A DNA stretch of 64,000 bases. It comes from Heritiera littoralis. Taxonomy: Eukaryota > Streptophyta > Magnoliopsida > Malvales > Malvaceae. The notes beneath the pieces are model-generated. The model was given only the letters and a program-made list of their open reading frames with translations. It made no database searches and was not told the origin of the DNA. Positions 1 through 11,210 of the stretch are shown piece by piece (within the stretch, counting starts at the first letter, position 1; every line of letters starts with the position of its first letter). A program made the translations under genes and the position numbers. Location of the stretch: NCBI GenBank assembly GCA_031772115.1, contig JAPDPK010000078.1, forward strand, positions 248,001 to 312,000, in the 5' to 3' direction.

Positions 1-1575
1 CTTCACATGAATTGAACCATACAAAATGATTTACATGAATTGAATTTCATGAAAGGATTTACATGAAGTGATTTATATGAAATGACTTACGAGTATATGA
101 AGTGATTTTATGAAATTGATATCTCCCTGATGATCGTGCATACTAGACAGTGATGATTAGGCTGGGAGACGTCCTTGACTTTCCCCTTTACATGATATGA
201 CTGTGGGAGTTATGGTCAAACCCAAAAGTTTACGCTGTGAGCACCTGACCAGTGCAAACTGTGAGTGATCGACGATGGCCATTCGTTATAGTGTTTCGTA
301 GGATTGGCTAAGGAGTTCCGGATCCTTGGCCTTCCTATATAGGTCCTTTATGGGATATTGTGCGTGCATGAATCTTTGGGAGATTATTTTCTATCGATAA
401 GTGATATTTGACAGATGATTGATTTACTAAATGATTTAATTTACGAGAATAGTGAATGATTTGATTTATGAGATTAATACATGAATTGATTGAAAAGTGA
501 CAAAGGAAGTGATACAAGTTTTATAGTATATGTTTTTCTGATGCAAGTGTATTTATCCTATTTTAAGGATTTTAAATGAATCGCATTACTATACTGAATG
601 AAGTTTCTGAAATTATTGCATTATCTCATGATTTTGAAATTGTTACCATACTGTATACCAAAGTTGCATACTGAAATAGTCTTATAGCATCGCCTACATA
701 AATGGCTTATACAATGATAAGTGATTCGAGATAGCATCGCATAAATTATAAAATGTTTTATACGGATTACTGTTTTGAAATAGCATCACATGAATTATTA
801 AATGTTTTATATTGATTAATGAATTGAAATTGCATTGCATAAAATGATATCGATTAATCGTTTTATCACCAACTGAATTACTCCCTATAGTCGCATTTAG
901 GGACCGGAACACTACCGGTACTCTAAAGTACCTTTCATACTCTACCCGGTTACTTAGCCGACTATAGTATCCTTCCGATACTATCCCTAGTAAGCTACTA
1001 AGAAATAAATATTTTTATATATTTTAATATTTGTATTTAATATGCCTTTTTCTTAATCAGTAAAATAAGTGATTTTTATTTAACTGCATTTTATATGCGC
1101 TTTTATATATGTTTCTTACTGGGCTTTCCCCAAAGCTCACCCCCCTTCTCACCATCCCAGATAGCTTATCAGTCTACACGAAGTCCGCTGCCTTTAGTCA
1201 GTCGAAGAAATCGCTAGAGGTTAGAAGTACCAAGTGATCAGGTATTTATTAAATGTTTGTTTATATTCGGACACGTATTTGCACAGCAGTTGTATTTATA
1301 AAATAGAGCATAAATACGTATCGGAAATTAGTGAGATGTAACTTATGTGAAGTTTATTGTGAACGAAATCGTAGTTATTATATTATAGTCTGTATTTGAT
1401 TTATTATTATTAATTGAATTAATTGTATATTGAATTAGGTGAAATGAAAAGATGAATTGTACTTACACTGATACCGAATGCAAATCTAGTGTTAACGAAT
1501 AATTAAAAGAAAAAGATAGAATTGGAAAGAAAAATTTAGTTCGAAATTTTTTAATTTAGGTCGTTACGCCTAATT
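1..1575 (+). mobile_element. 3' part of a gypsy-type LTR, entering from the left edge
   Basis: No coding sequence is visible. The stretch contains a hairpin (1120-1139) followed by CCCC that matches the hairpin found in the other LTRs of this window. Around 905-990 it resembles 51885-51980, inside retrotransposon element 2. Homology to the duplicated flank of the NLR copies begins right after about 1580, so the LTR ends between about 1560 and 1580, near the string GGTCGTTACGCC. The 5' part and any interior lie outside the window. That it is an LTR is inferred from architecture; the exact end is uncertain. Confidence 0.55.
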
Positions 1576-1584
1576 TTAATTTTT

Positions 1585-1660
1585 TTTTTCATTTTTAGAC
1601 ATTGCCATGCTCCTGACCAAATTGAACTTTGACAGCCAGTGAACTTTCTGTTGTATGTAT
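1585..1660 (+). repeat. Duplicated upstream block of the NLR cluster, copy a
   Basis: A block reading ATTTTTAGACATTGCCATGC followed by CAAATTGAACTTTGAC recurs at 31741-31800, 38784-38830 and 58522-58580. Two of those copies (31741 and 58522) lie upstream of NLR copies 3 and 4. It marks this site as an old NLR upstream region. Confidence 0.7.
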
Positions 1661-1784
1661 TTCCAAACTCATATTTTTAAAGTGTTTGATTTTTAAACAA
1701 ATGTTTATAAATCATATACTTGCATATGTGTAATAAAAATGATGTTTTGGAAGTGCTAAATAAGCATTAGAATGAGTTTTAGCA

Positions 1785-2010
1785 ATAGCATTCCAATGCT
1801 CTTTGGTAGGCATTCAAATACCTTAAAGATTTTACATTCTGTTTTGAGTTTTACCTTAGGGCATTCGAATTCCCTGATAAAGCATTCCAATGCCCTGTCT
1901 TAATTTGTTTTTGTTTGAAAATTTTACTTAGGGCATACGAATGCCCTAAGAAGGCATTAGAATTCCCTGCAAAACTTTGCTTCTGTTTGAAAATTTTACA
2001 TAGGAATTTC
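1785..2010 (+). repeat. Short tandem repeat with near-palindromic 18-bp core
   Basis: About three degenerate units of roughly 65-95 bp, each holding a motif close to AGGGCATTCGAATGCCCT and a spacer like TTTGAAAATTTTACTTAGG. The core is close to its own reverse complement. No other copy of this array was seen in the window. Confidence 0.6.
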
Positions 2011-2059
2011 ACATGCATTCAGCGTTTGGCATTAAATTTTTTTTTATGAAACATTTGTG

Positions 2060-2445
2060 AAAGGAAAGAAAATAAGTGGATTGAAAGGGTTGAATAGTTA
2101 TGTCCAAGCTTTGCATGCTCGAAAAAAAAAAACGCCTTGTCAGTATTACATTCATGTGGGTGATCGACTAGTTGACTATGCGTTTTATTGCGAGTTAGAA
2201 AAATTCATCGAATTAAATAGTTGTAACATCTGCATAGGTGATATTGTGCTTCTATATGATGTTGAGGTATTGAATATTGTCAACTGCACTGTTGATCTTT
2301 GTGAAGAATAGGCATTTTTCTCACAGTTTACCCGGGTGCCACAACATTTTTTCCTCTCTTCATCGGATTGAGGTAATCTTTGTAGAAACATAAAGAAGTT
2401 ATTCTTGTCCAATTGGGTGTTGTAGAATCTTCAAAAATTTTCAAT
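2060..2445 (+). pseudogene. CNL gene fragment, C-terminal LRR part
   Basis: The open stretch to 2311 encodes LNSYVQALHA, then YIHVGDRLVDY, LEKFIELNSCNI and VNCTVDLCEE, which lines up with the post-LRR region of copies 3 and 4 (for example YIYVGHHLSV and KCIVDLCDG in copy 4). After the stop at 2309-2311, homology continues in broken form through the LFSSNWVL-like segment to about 2440. There is no CC, NB-ARC or most of the LRR here. This is the 3' remnant of another member of the cluster, not a gene. The start at 2057 is only the first ATG in frame. Confidence 0.8.
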
Positions 2446-2451
2446 TCCTAA

Positions 2452-2487
<36 letters not shown>
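2452..2487. repeat. (ATT)n microsatellite
   Basis: About twelve uninterrupted ATT units directly after the LRR fragment. Confidence 0.95.
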
Positions 2488-2574
2488 TGTTTCCTTTTAT
2501 GTATATATAAAAAATTGAGGGAAAACATGAAATTCTCTATTTCTAACATTGGTGGCTACTTTCTGTATTTAGAA

Positions 2575-2840
2575 TTTGAAAAATTCTATTTGGGAATTTA
2601 CAAACAAACTCATTTTTTTCTCACTACACCTTATTCTCTTTATGATTTACTGTTCACAACACAAATGAAAATGTGTTTATAAAGAAAAAAGTGGGTGTAT
2701 TTAGAATCTTCCATTCTATTTAGACCCATTTTTTCTTTCCACACCTTATTTTATTCTATGAATTACTGTTCAGGTCAGGGAAAAAATGGGTGTGAGACTT
2801 AAAAAATGAGTGTATTTAGAATTACCCTTAGATTTTAGGT
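2575..2840. repeat. Degenerate duplicated AT-rich segment
   Basis: Two partial copies of a segment containing ATTCTATTT, CCATTTTTT, ACACCTTATT and ATTACTGTTCA lie at about 2583-2660 and 2713-2772, and TGTATTTAGAAT occurs at both ends. This may be an old MITE, but I see no clean terminal repeats. Confidence 0.35.
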
Positions 2841-2867
2841 TAATTGCATGTAGGACTGAGTGAGTAA

Positions 2868-3060
2868 ATTATGTATTTTTAAGGAGTTTGACTCGGCGTA
2901 CGGACCGGCATGGCAGTGTGTGATTGGAAAGAGTTTTGGATCGTTTGTGACTCACTCACCAGGTGGATTTATGTACTTTTCAATTGACTCATTGTCCACC
3001 CTTCTCTTCAAAACAGAGGTTGAGTTGGTCACGGAAGTGGAATTGGGCCAAAGGCTTTGA
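2868..3060 (+). pseudogene. Dynein light chain (LC8-like) C-terminal exon remnant
   Basis: The translation reads KEFDSAYGPAWQCVIG, then SFGSFVTHSPGGFMYFSID and LLFKTEVE. This is the conserved C-terminal half of plant dynein light chain type proteins, which bind partner peptides through a beta-strand groove; the family pattern is KEFD, YGP.WxC, G..FGSFVTH, YF and LLFK. The N-terminal helices are missing. The sequence before it (TTTTTAAG) could be a 3' splice site, so this may be a last exon whose other exons are gone. The ATG at 2860 would add only a few unrelated residues. After LLFKTEVE the frame runs into a short repeat-like tail and a stop at 3058-3060. No NLR similarity. Fragment or retained exon; function unlikely. 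Confidence 0.7.
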
Positions 3061-3514
3061 ATGTTGACTGCTGGATTTGAAGCTTTGACTCGTTACTTTG
3101 AAAAATATCAAAGCTTTTATATATAAATATATATTTATATATAAGATTAGCTATGTGTCATTTGTTTTTGAAAGGATTTTGATATGTTCTCTTCGCCAAT
3201 GCTTCATTGCATATTTGATGGAGATTTACAAGTTCGTGACAACATTCATTTACTGACAGTTTTGGTTTAGAACATGCTTGCAAAAGCTTCATTGATACAG
3301 TGCCACGTTATCTGGCTCGTATCTTCACAGTTATTTGCGTTGATTGGATCAATATCTCGTGCCATGACTTTTCCACTTGCCGTAATGACCACAATAGCTA
3401 TAGAAGCATAAACATTCAAACTTGCCATCACAATCTTTTAGGAATAGATAATAGTTTCTCTTATTTCGGTTGAAGATGACTTTGATTAGTATTGCCGCAA
3501 GAATTCATTAACAA
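3061..3514. other. Intergenic, no gene recognised
   Basis: AT-rich unique sequence without an open frame of note or a repeat that I could match elsewhere in the window. Confidence 0.5.
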
Positions 3515-3605
3515 CGAAAATGATAATTGCATCAGAATCAGAATTGGAGGAAGAAGGAATAAGTACCATCAAATTTATTAACGTAACAAACCTCCACAGC
3601 TGTTC
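3515..3605 (+). pseudogene. CNL gene fragment, acidic post-LRR motif
   Basis: The sequence encodes IIASESELEEEGIST followed by KF, which matches the EEIIASE.ELEE segment present near the C-terminus of all four NLR copies (for example about 24325-24385 in copy 1). Only about 80 bp are recognisable. It is separated from the fragment at 2060-2445 by the dynein exon, so the old gene was broken by insertion or rearrangement. Confidence 0.6.
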
Positions 3606-4677
3606 AATTGTAATTATGTCTAGTGAGATGTTATAAATATAGTATTAGAAAAACAAAACTTGAATCTTACCTTTAATCAGAAAATTTCGAAAAGTTAGAA
3701 TTAGTAAGAGTAGAAGACCAGAAACACTGTTATTTAATCAGGTAGTTGGTGACGAGACAAAATTTAAAATTTAAAATTTAAAAAAAATACTACGGCAAAC
3801 CCTTCTTTTCATGGAGACAACCCTGCGGTTTTTGACCACCAAACAAACGGATAAAAATTTTATTAGTATGATGTATTACATTTTGTTTTTGTTCTGTTTT
3901 TTTATTTCATTGAGGCTATTGGAAGACTCATTTTCAGTCTTTTAATAAAATTTTAAGGACCTGCATACAGACTTACATAGAGTCTATTGGACTTCTTCCT
4001 GGCTGCAGGCAACCAAACCCAAGGGAAAAAAAGGTTTGTAAATATTGAAATCAATATGAAACATAACCATTCATTGACGACCTCGCAAATTCCGACAAAA
4101 TGTAGGCAGAAAACTAAACAATTAAGCAATAATTTAATCACCGCTAGCTTGCAAATTGCTTTGAAACTTCTACCTAATTGTCACACCCTTGGACAATACC
4201 AAACAATTGATTCATAAACTGGGTCGTTTCTCTTGTTTGAAGTTTTAGAACCTGATATTCTCAGCACTTTCACCTTTCTTTCTCTTCGCTTTCCTGTCCA
4301 TTTTCCTCAATTTCTACTGAATATCAATCAATACAGAATCTATATACACCAAGTCCATAATATTTCTTTCCTGCTCAAGTGTTTGTACTTCTTCTACTAG
4401 TTTCCAGGGAATTGGTTTGCTTCTCGAAAGTTATTTGCTATATATTCTTTTCCTGCCTTTTGCTTTTATAGTCAGTCGGGAGCCCTCCAAGATAGGTAAT
4501 TTTCAGTGCCACCTTTGGGTTTTTCTTTATATTGATAAACTAGGAGACATTTGATTTATGTATTATTTTCATAAACTAGGAGACATTTGATTTATATATG
4601 CATTTGATTTCTAACAATTGTAATTAATTTCATAAAATGGTAAAATAGTCTTTTTTACATTTATTACAATCATATTA
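3606..4677 (+). other. Intergenic; 4240-4560 resembles a diverged NLR leader region
   Basis: No gene recognised. The part from about 4240 holds pyrimidine-rich stretches, a GATAGGTAATTTTCAG string that could be a splice donor, and GATAAACTAGGAGACATTTG (twice, near 4531 and 4570), which resembles 45635-45660 after the orphan leader. The match is weak and I hold it loosely. Confidence 0.35.
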
Positions 4678-5199
4678 CAGTAGAACCTCTCTAAATAATC
4701 TTTTTTAAATTAATAAAAATTAAAGTCTTGAGTCAGGCTAATAGAGAAAATTAATAAACCTCTTTATCATATTAATTAATAATTTCACTTTAAACCTCAA
4801 ATAAAATATCGATCCCGACTCTCTTACAAATTAATAAATTAATAAAAATATAAAATATACTACATAATATTCAAGAACTAGAAAAGAATTTTAAGATATT
4901 AATTTGCAAAATGTTACCATGTTTGTTATTTTTTATTTCAAGAACTAGAAAAGTAATAAATGTATTGCATAAGATATATTTGCAAGCAAATTTTTAAGGG
5001 ATTTTATCAATCAAAATGAGTTTTTAAGAAAATTAAATGCTATAGAATTATTGGAAGATATCAATGAATGTGAAAATTAAATAGACATATTTTTTAAGCC
5101 AAATAACAATTTACAAGGTCAACATTTTAAATTAATAACCTCTTTAAATTAATAGTAAGTGATTGTTCTCAGGAGTATTAATTTAGAGGGATTTTACTG
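4678..5199. mobile_element. Emigrant-like MITE (Tc1/mariner/pogo type)
   Basis: The left end reads CAGTAGAACCTCTCTAAAT and the right end ATTTAGAGGGATTTTACTG, imperfect terminal inverted repeats, flanked on both sides by TA (4676-4677 and 5200-5201). Length is 522 bp with no coding capacity. The ends match the known plant Emigrant MITE signature (CAGTAAAACCTCTATAAATT), which was probably moved by a pogo-like transposase. Confidence 0.85.
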
Positions 5200-7009
5200 T
5201 ATTTGATCTAACCAAGCATATTAATGTTATTTCCAACTATTTTTCATTCCAATGAACAAAATTTTATAATTTATATTCTATTCTATTCTCACAGAATACC
5301 TAATATATTAGTCACGCTCTGATTACTGAAAATTGGGACTAATTTTTTCCATTTTAATTCAATTGGTTGGCCTACGCGCAGTGTTTCAGAATTTCTTGTA
5401 AACTAAACTTTACATCAACTAAATCAATTTCTACTTACTCGATAGGTCCCAATGTAAACTTAACAGTCCGATTTATAATCCATTTATGTTGAATATGCAC
5501 TTTCATTGCATCAAACTAAGTCGGATTAAACCTTTTTATATTTAACTCATATATTGATCAGAATGCTCACCATTCCATACAATCACAAGTTTATCTATTA
5601 ACCAGTAAATACTTTCAATTCTCGTTTAGTTTACATCCCCATATAAATACTATAGTATTGTACAACTAAGTCTAAATACAAAGGAATAATTGTACATATA
5701 TACCTTTAAGGAATTGTACCGAAAGCCTCGAAGAAATTGGATCTAAGCCTCACTTTTAGGAGTGTCTACTATAATAAATCTGAAAGGTTGGAAGAAAGGG
5801 GTGAGCTTACGCTCAATAAGAAGTATAAATATATATATATTATAAAAGAATTGATACTATGCATACTATAAGCAGTTATTTTGAAAACATACTTTTTCAC
5901 AGAAAACAATGATCACAAATTAGGCACGATTTCGGAAAGGATACTATGGTGGGTTATATAATCAAGTTGAGTTGAGTATAGATGGATGCTTTAAAACACC
6001 TCACTTTCTCGATATCTAACTCCAACTATAGGGTGTTCTTTAAAGCTTATTAAATCGCAAAGTTCAGTAGGTACTTAGAAATAGCTTTCATTATGCTGTT
6101 CATAATTCATTCAAACAATTAGTTTCCAAAACACTCCATAAACAAAAACATAATCAATTTTCAATAATTCATGTAAAGGTCGTAAAATATAATTAATAAC
6201 AATCCGAAATCAGAAATCAATAAAGTCTGAGAGTGCTTGGAATACTAGGAATTTGTCACCCCAGTAAAAACAATACAGTGGAGACAAGACATTACCCAAT
6301 AGACTCATGCAATAGTAATAACAACATATGGCTATAGTTATAAGAAATCTACAGTATACACTAGCCAAGTGACAGCTATAGGTGCTGAAGACATGGCTCA
6401 AGTCCAACAGTAACAGAAGTCAATCATACGGTCATACAGTAATAGGAGCATGTACTCGTAGGCGACTATGAGGCCAACAATCTCAAAACAGTTCATAAAT
6501 CATTTCAAAAGTATTTACGAAGATCAATTCAATAATCATATCTTCAGTTAGTTCATATAGCATTAAAATTATAAAATCATTACACTTGGGGTATAAAAAT
6601 TCAGCAAATATTCTTAGTTCAATAATCAATGTTCAAAATATTGTATTTATGTATAACGATAATGTGGAAACATAAGTGCATCATGAAATGTGTAAAAAAT
6701 AATAAAAATGTGATTAAAAACTAAATTAGAAAATTTTATATGCAAATAAGACTTTTGGAAGCTATTAAGCTAAATCCCATTTTTCACTTCATTTCCTACT
6801 TCCAAAATAATGCCAATGATAATTTTAGAAGTTTAAAGTTCATTTCAAAAAATTTCAATAGCATAACGACTGTACTTATCCTAACCTCCCTGCAAGAAAA
6901 CACAGTTTATAATCCACAATTCTAGTTTCACAATTTCAATGAACCAATGCAATCCAATGTCATAAAAGGCATTTTTATCAATCCACATGCAACATAGTAT
7001 CCTTACATC

Positions 7010-7016
<7 letters not shown>

Positions 7017-7046
<30 letters not shown>
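7017..7046. repeat. (AT)n microsatellite
   Basis: A run of alternating TA inside the probable solo LTR. Confidence 0.95.
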
Positions 7047-7050
<4 letters not shown>

Positions 7051-8689
7051 TATATATAAATATAAATATATCTTAGATGCACTCTTTTACCATATCACTT
7101 CTCTAGCCTTTGGTTGCAGCTTAAGCGTGTCTATCCTTTTCTCATTGAGTTCTTACTGACGGACTCCTTAGTAGCAAACAATATTCATAAAAAGCCAATT
7201 ATTAGTAATCCTGCCTTATCATACTTCAAAGTACATAAATCAATTTGAATTCAATCGAATAAAGCCATTTCTTCAACACTTTCCCATTACAATCGAAATT
7301 ACCTTTTCACACTTTTTTTTAACTATACCAATAATCTTAATATCATTTACTAATCCACATTTATTCTTTTACAACAGTCACATACCACACACAATTTACT
7401 TACACCTTTTACAACAATAAAACCTTATGGATTTAATTTGAATAAATTCCTTCACTAAAGTTTCTCATTAGGGTAGCACATTATCACCATCTTAACATCA
7501 ATATATTCACATGGTAATACCAATTTTACACTTAAACATACCCTAGCAATCATATATATCCAAATCAAGTTAGAGAAAGGTTGTTTACCCTTGGAACCCT
7601 TTTCTTTGACAATTTTTCTCCTCAGTCTCCAGCCAATTTTCCTACACTTCGCCATCACAAATATATTCATAATCCATCCCTCTAACACATATATTAAGCT
7701 TGGAATTAATAGATATGGTTGGATCCATCTTACCCTTGAAAAATCAAACCTGCCCTGTTCTTGGTGCCCTGCTCGGTTTTGCTTCAAATAGCTACTGTTT
7801 TTGCTGCTTTTTGCAGCCACTGATTGGGGTATTTGAGAGAGAAATATTGTAGTTTAGGAAGGTGACTATATAGGGTTTGAACCTCTCTTTCCTCCTCCTT
7901 TTCCTCTCCTTTTTCTCCTATACTCTCACGTTCTTCTTCCCCTATTTGATCTACGTTAATTTTCAGCTGCTGTTTGGCTCCATTCAGCAGCTGTCTAGGG
8001 TTGTTTAAAGTGTTAAAGACGTGTACTTGAAGTGTGTGTTGATAAGAATCAAAGCCCCCTTCTCCCTCTCCCTTTTTCTCTTTGATTTTCTTTCTTTCTC
8101 CCTCACTCTTCCTCATGCCACTGCTTCAGGTTTTTCTGTTATGTTTTTGCCGATTTTCGCACAACTCTTAAAGTTATATGCTTTTTGTTTCCTGCCACTT
8201 AGGTGTTAGGTAGTTGTGTTAATATTGTCTCCTTAGTTTTATTCAGTTAATTATATCATTTCTAATCAATGAAATGCAAGGAAAGTGGAGATATCTCCCA
8301 CATTCCTCACGTTTTTGCTGCTTCAATTTGCTACTCCATCTTCAGCCCTTTGGCCGTCCCTCACAGCCCCTTTTTACCACCCTTTTTACTCTTATTTAAT
8401 CAATACACATATTAGAAATATCTTAGATATTTTAGGTATATTTTATTTATTTGGTTGAAATATATGTTATTTGGTGGAGAATTTTAAAAATATTGAAAGA
8501 CAATTATTTATTTCTTTATTCACTAATTTAATAAATAGTAGTATTCATCCACTTATTCTAATTTTTACATAGCTAAAATAACACTTTATAATTTAATTAG
8601 AAGCCAGTTCAATTTCTATAACTTTAACTCTCACTTTTCTAATTACTTCATTGCACTTATAGCCAACTTTAAAAATTCACTAAGATCAA

Positions 8690-9170
8690 TCCAAAATGAT
8701 CAAAAATACGAGCCATATATGGTTAGAAAGTTCTTCGAGTTAACTTTCGAACACATTTTGAATCACCTAAATCAGAGTTCTCTATTAAAATTGATGCCCG
8801 ACTATTTACCAATTGCTCAGTTCCAAATTTTCTGCTTGTGATGTGAATGTAGGAATTTTTTGGTGTTGATCCAAAATGAATTAAAATATGAGCTTTAAAT
8901 GGCTGAAAAAGTATTTAAGTTAGCTTTCTAACAGATTTTGAATCACCTTAATTGGAGTTTCCTACTAACTGCTATGGGTGAATCTTTAAAGATATGTCAG
9001 CTGGTAGAATCTACTGCTCAGAGGGTAACTTTACAAAATTTTGGTATTGATCCATAAGGAACTAAAATGCAAGCCCTGTATGGTTGGGAAGATAATTAAG
9101 TTAGCTTTCCAAAGAGTTTTACAATTTATCATTTGGATCTGTGACCAAGAATTATAATCGAAGCACTATT
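8690..9170 (-). repeat. Three diverged tandem units inside the solo LTR
   Basis: Each unit holds the pattern TTGATCCAAAATGA or a variant, then ATATGAGC, a TATATGGTT/AAATGGCT-like string, GTTAGCTTTC and CAGATTTTGAATCACC. The units start near 8690, 8866 and 9045. Confidence 0.65.
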
Positions 9171-9652
9171 ATTTGGTCATTCAATCCTCATGATATCTCG
9201 ATACTCGAAATTTTCAATCTTTAATTTACTTACTAAAATTATAAAATTCGTGATTATCATAGTTTGGAGTTTTACTTCTTCACTTGAGGGTTTAACCGAA
9301 CTCTTTTAACTTCTATAATTCAAACCACATTAACCATTTTAACCACTTGGTCTAACGACCTATGGATAAAACCATCATTTTCTAATTTGTTAGTCTTAAT
9401 TCTTATGTACCCCAATTCGAACTTCGATCGTGACAAAATTTATACCATATGTATTTGAAACTCCAAATGTCCATGATTTACGCTTTAAGGGTCATTTTGG
9501 GTCTCCATAGATTCCATGGGGCCCACGTCAAATTTCTTTAGGATAACTGCTATTTGGCAATTCTTAGTGATTTACCTTCACCTTTACATTTCTATAACTT
9601 TTAACTTATGGAATTATTTAGGAAAATGTGGGAAAATATGGTCCTCACAGCA

Positions 9653-10039
9653 TTCTCTATTCTATTTTGCAAACCAAACGTTCTTCTAAGAAGTTGACTT
9701 CTGCAGGATAATGTGCCCTGAGGAAATTCACTTCCATGAGGCCTAGCATTTGCTTTTTTTGTTTTTAAAAAGTAAAAAAATTGTGGTGTAGTGCTCAATG
9801 ATTTTGTAGATATTTGGTGAATTTGGAAAAAAAAAATTTGAAGTTAGGGTTTTGGGGTTTTAATGAATTTGGGGATGATGAAATAAAACAAAAAAAAATG
9901 TAAGGAGGGTAAATTAGGTATTTCACCACAATTTTGCCTATCATAAAGAGTATTTTTTTAAAATTTTTTGGAGGATGGGGTGTATGAAAAAATTTGTGAG
10001 GTCTATTTGAAAGGACCACACTTATTCTATAAAATAAAT
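9653..10039. other. Intergenic, AT-rich
   Basis: No gene or recognisable repeat. The minus-strand open frames here are low-complexity. Confidence 0.4.
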
Positions 10040-11210
10040 TTAAAAAATAAAAATAAAAATTGTATCTTGCCAAGTAGGAACATACCATATACATAGCTAT
10101 GTAATCTCTAATGAATAAATCTCATTAAATTGTGTAAAAATGCAAAATAAGACAATTTAATTACATGTGTTAAGTAAGTTTATGTTAGCATGAAACTAAC
10201 TAATTACTTAACTTCATTCGAACACAATTTTTAATTTTAAATCAAATGAAAAAGTGATAATAAATAGTATACTATAAATTTATAACTTATTCAAATATAT
10301 GTGATCTACCTTGACATCAAATATTCATACATTTTATGTACCAAAAAAAATTCATATATTTTATTAAGGACAATTTACTTTAACAAAAAATTTACGATAA
10401 CTAATAAGGATATATATAAATAAAAACTAGTCACTATTTAATTTATTAAGAATTATCACTTAACAACCAAGGCTTGGCTTAATTATTATTAGTTTTACTC
10501 TTTCTAAGAGGGATTATGTTAAAGATTCAATTCCCACATTCTCTCTTTCACCTTTTTATGAACCAAAAGGAAAATTATAACTTAAAGAAATTTATTTTAA
10601 TAAAGATTTCAATTCAAAATTTAAAATTTAAAATTTACATATTTATTATTTTAGACTTTAATTTAAAATTTACATATTTATTGTAATCTTTTTGTAATAA
10701 TTTATTTTAACATATTATGTAATATTTATTAACTATTATGTATTTTAATATTTTATTATAATTTTTTAAAAAATTAATAGTATTTAGGCTGGCTTAGGCT
10801 TATTAATTGTATGCAAAAATGGACTTGGACTAAAATTTAGACCCAAAAAGTTAGGTCAAGCTGGCTTGGACTCATCATAATTTTTTTTATTACAAGGGAA
10901 ATATTAAATAATTGGGATATGGGTGTGGTTGCTTGGATTCGAACTTAAACCTTACAAGATGTCATAACTCATCCTTAACCATTTGGTCAAGAGGTTATTG
11001 GTTCATCATAAATTCTTTAATATCTTATTCAATCCCAATCCGATCCAATCCATGAACTTGTTCTCCTCCAAAAGAAGAAAAAAAGCCACTCTGATCATTG
11101 TTAAAATGCAAACAAATAACAAAACAAGACAAAAGAAAAGAATCAATGAAAAACACATTTTATCTTTCACCATTTTATATCCTATTAACTTTCATCTCTA
11201 ATAGCATGCC
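10040..11210 (+). repeat. Duplicated intergenic block, copy a
   Basis: About 10040-10345 is clearly paralogous to 57705-58010 (shared strings such as AATCTCATTAAATTGTGTA and AAAGTGATAATAAATAGTA). The far end, about 11105-11205, matches 58290-58375 (AACAAAACAAGACAAAAGAA). The middle here is longer and contains a SINE-like insertion. Around 10343-10420 it also resembles 46385-46555. Confidence 0.75.
10903..10995 (-). mobile_element. SINE-like tRNA-derived repeat, copy a
   Basis: On the minus strand it reads CTCTTGACCAAATGGTTAAG, then TGACATCTTGTAAGGTTTAA and GTTCGAATCCAAGC. These resemble tRNA box A (TGGTTAAGGATGAG) and box B (GTTCGAATCC). Two related copies lie at 40317-40410 and 41781-41870 on the plus strand. 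Confidence 0.5.

Larger units (their letters stand above)
5315..9652 (-). mobile_element. Probable solo LTR of a gypsy-type element, minus strand
   Basis: Read on the minus strand the block starts TGTGAGGACCATATTTTCCC (9652) and runs towards AGAGCGTGAC near 5315. It carries the hairpin TGAGC-loop-GCTCA followed by ACCCC (5798-5815, minus) shared by the other LTRs of this window. A TATATAG box followed by a pyrimidine-rich leader lies near 7876-7840 on the minus strand. About 8690-9170 holds three diverged units of roughly 170 bp. No gag or pol is present, hence solo LTR or large LTR remnant. The left boundary is uncertain, and a target-site duplication was not clear. Open frames here (for example 7455-7820 and 7784-8116) look like chance frames. 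Confidence 0.5.

Noticed and set aside
7455..8116. Two minus-strand frames of 110-121 codons
   Set aside because: Low-complexity sequence inside the probable solo LTR with no family resemblance; likely chance frames in the LTR leader.
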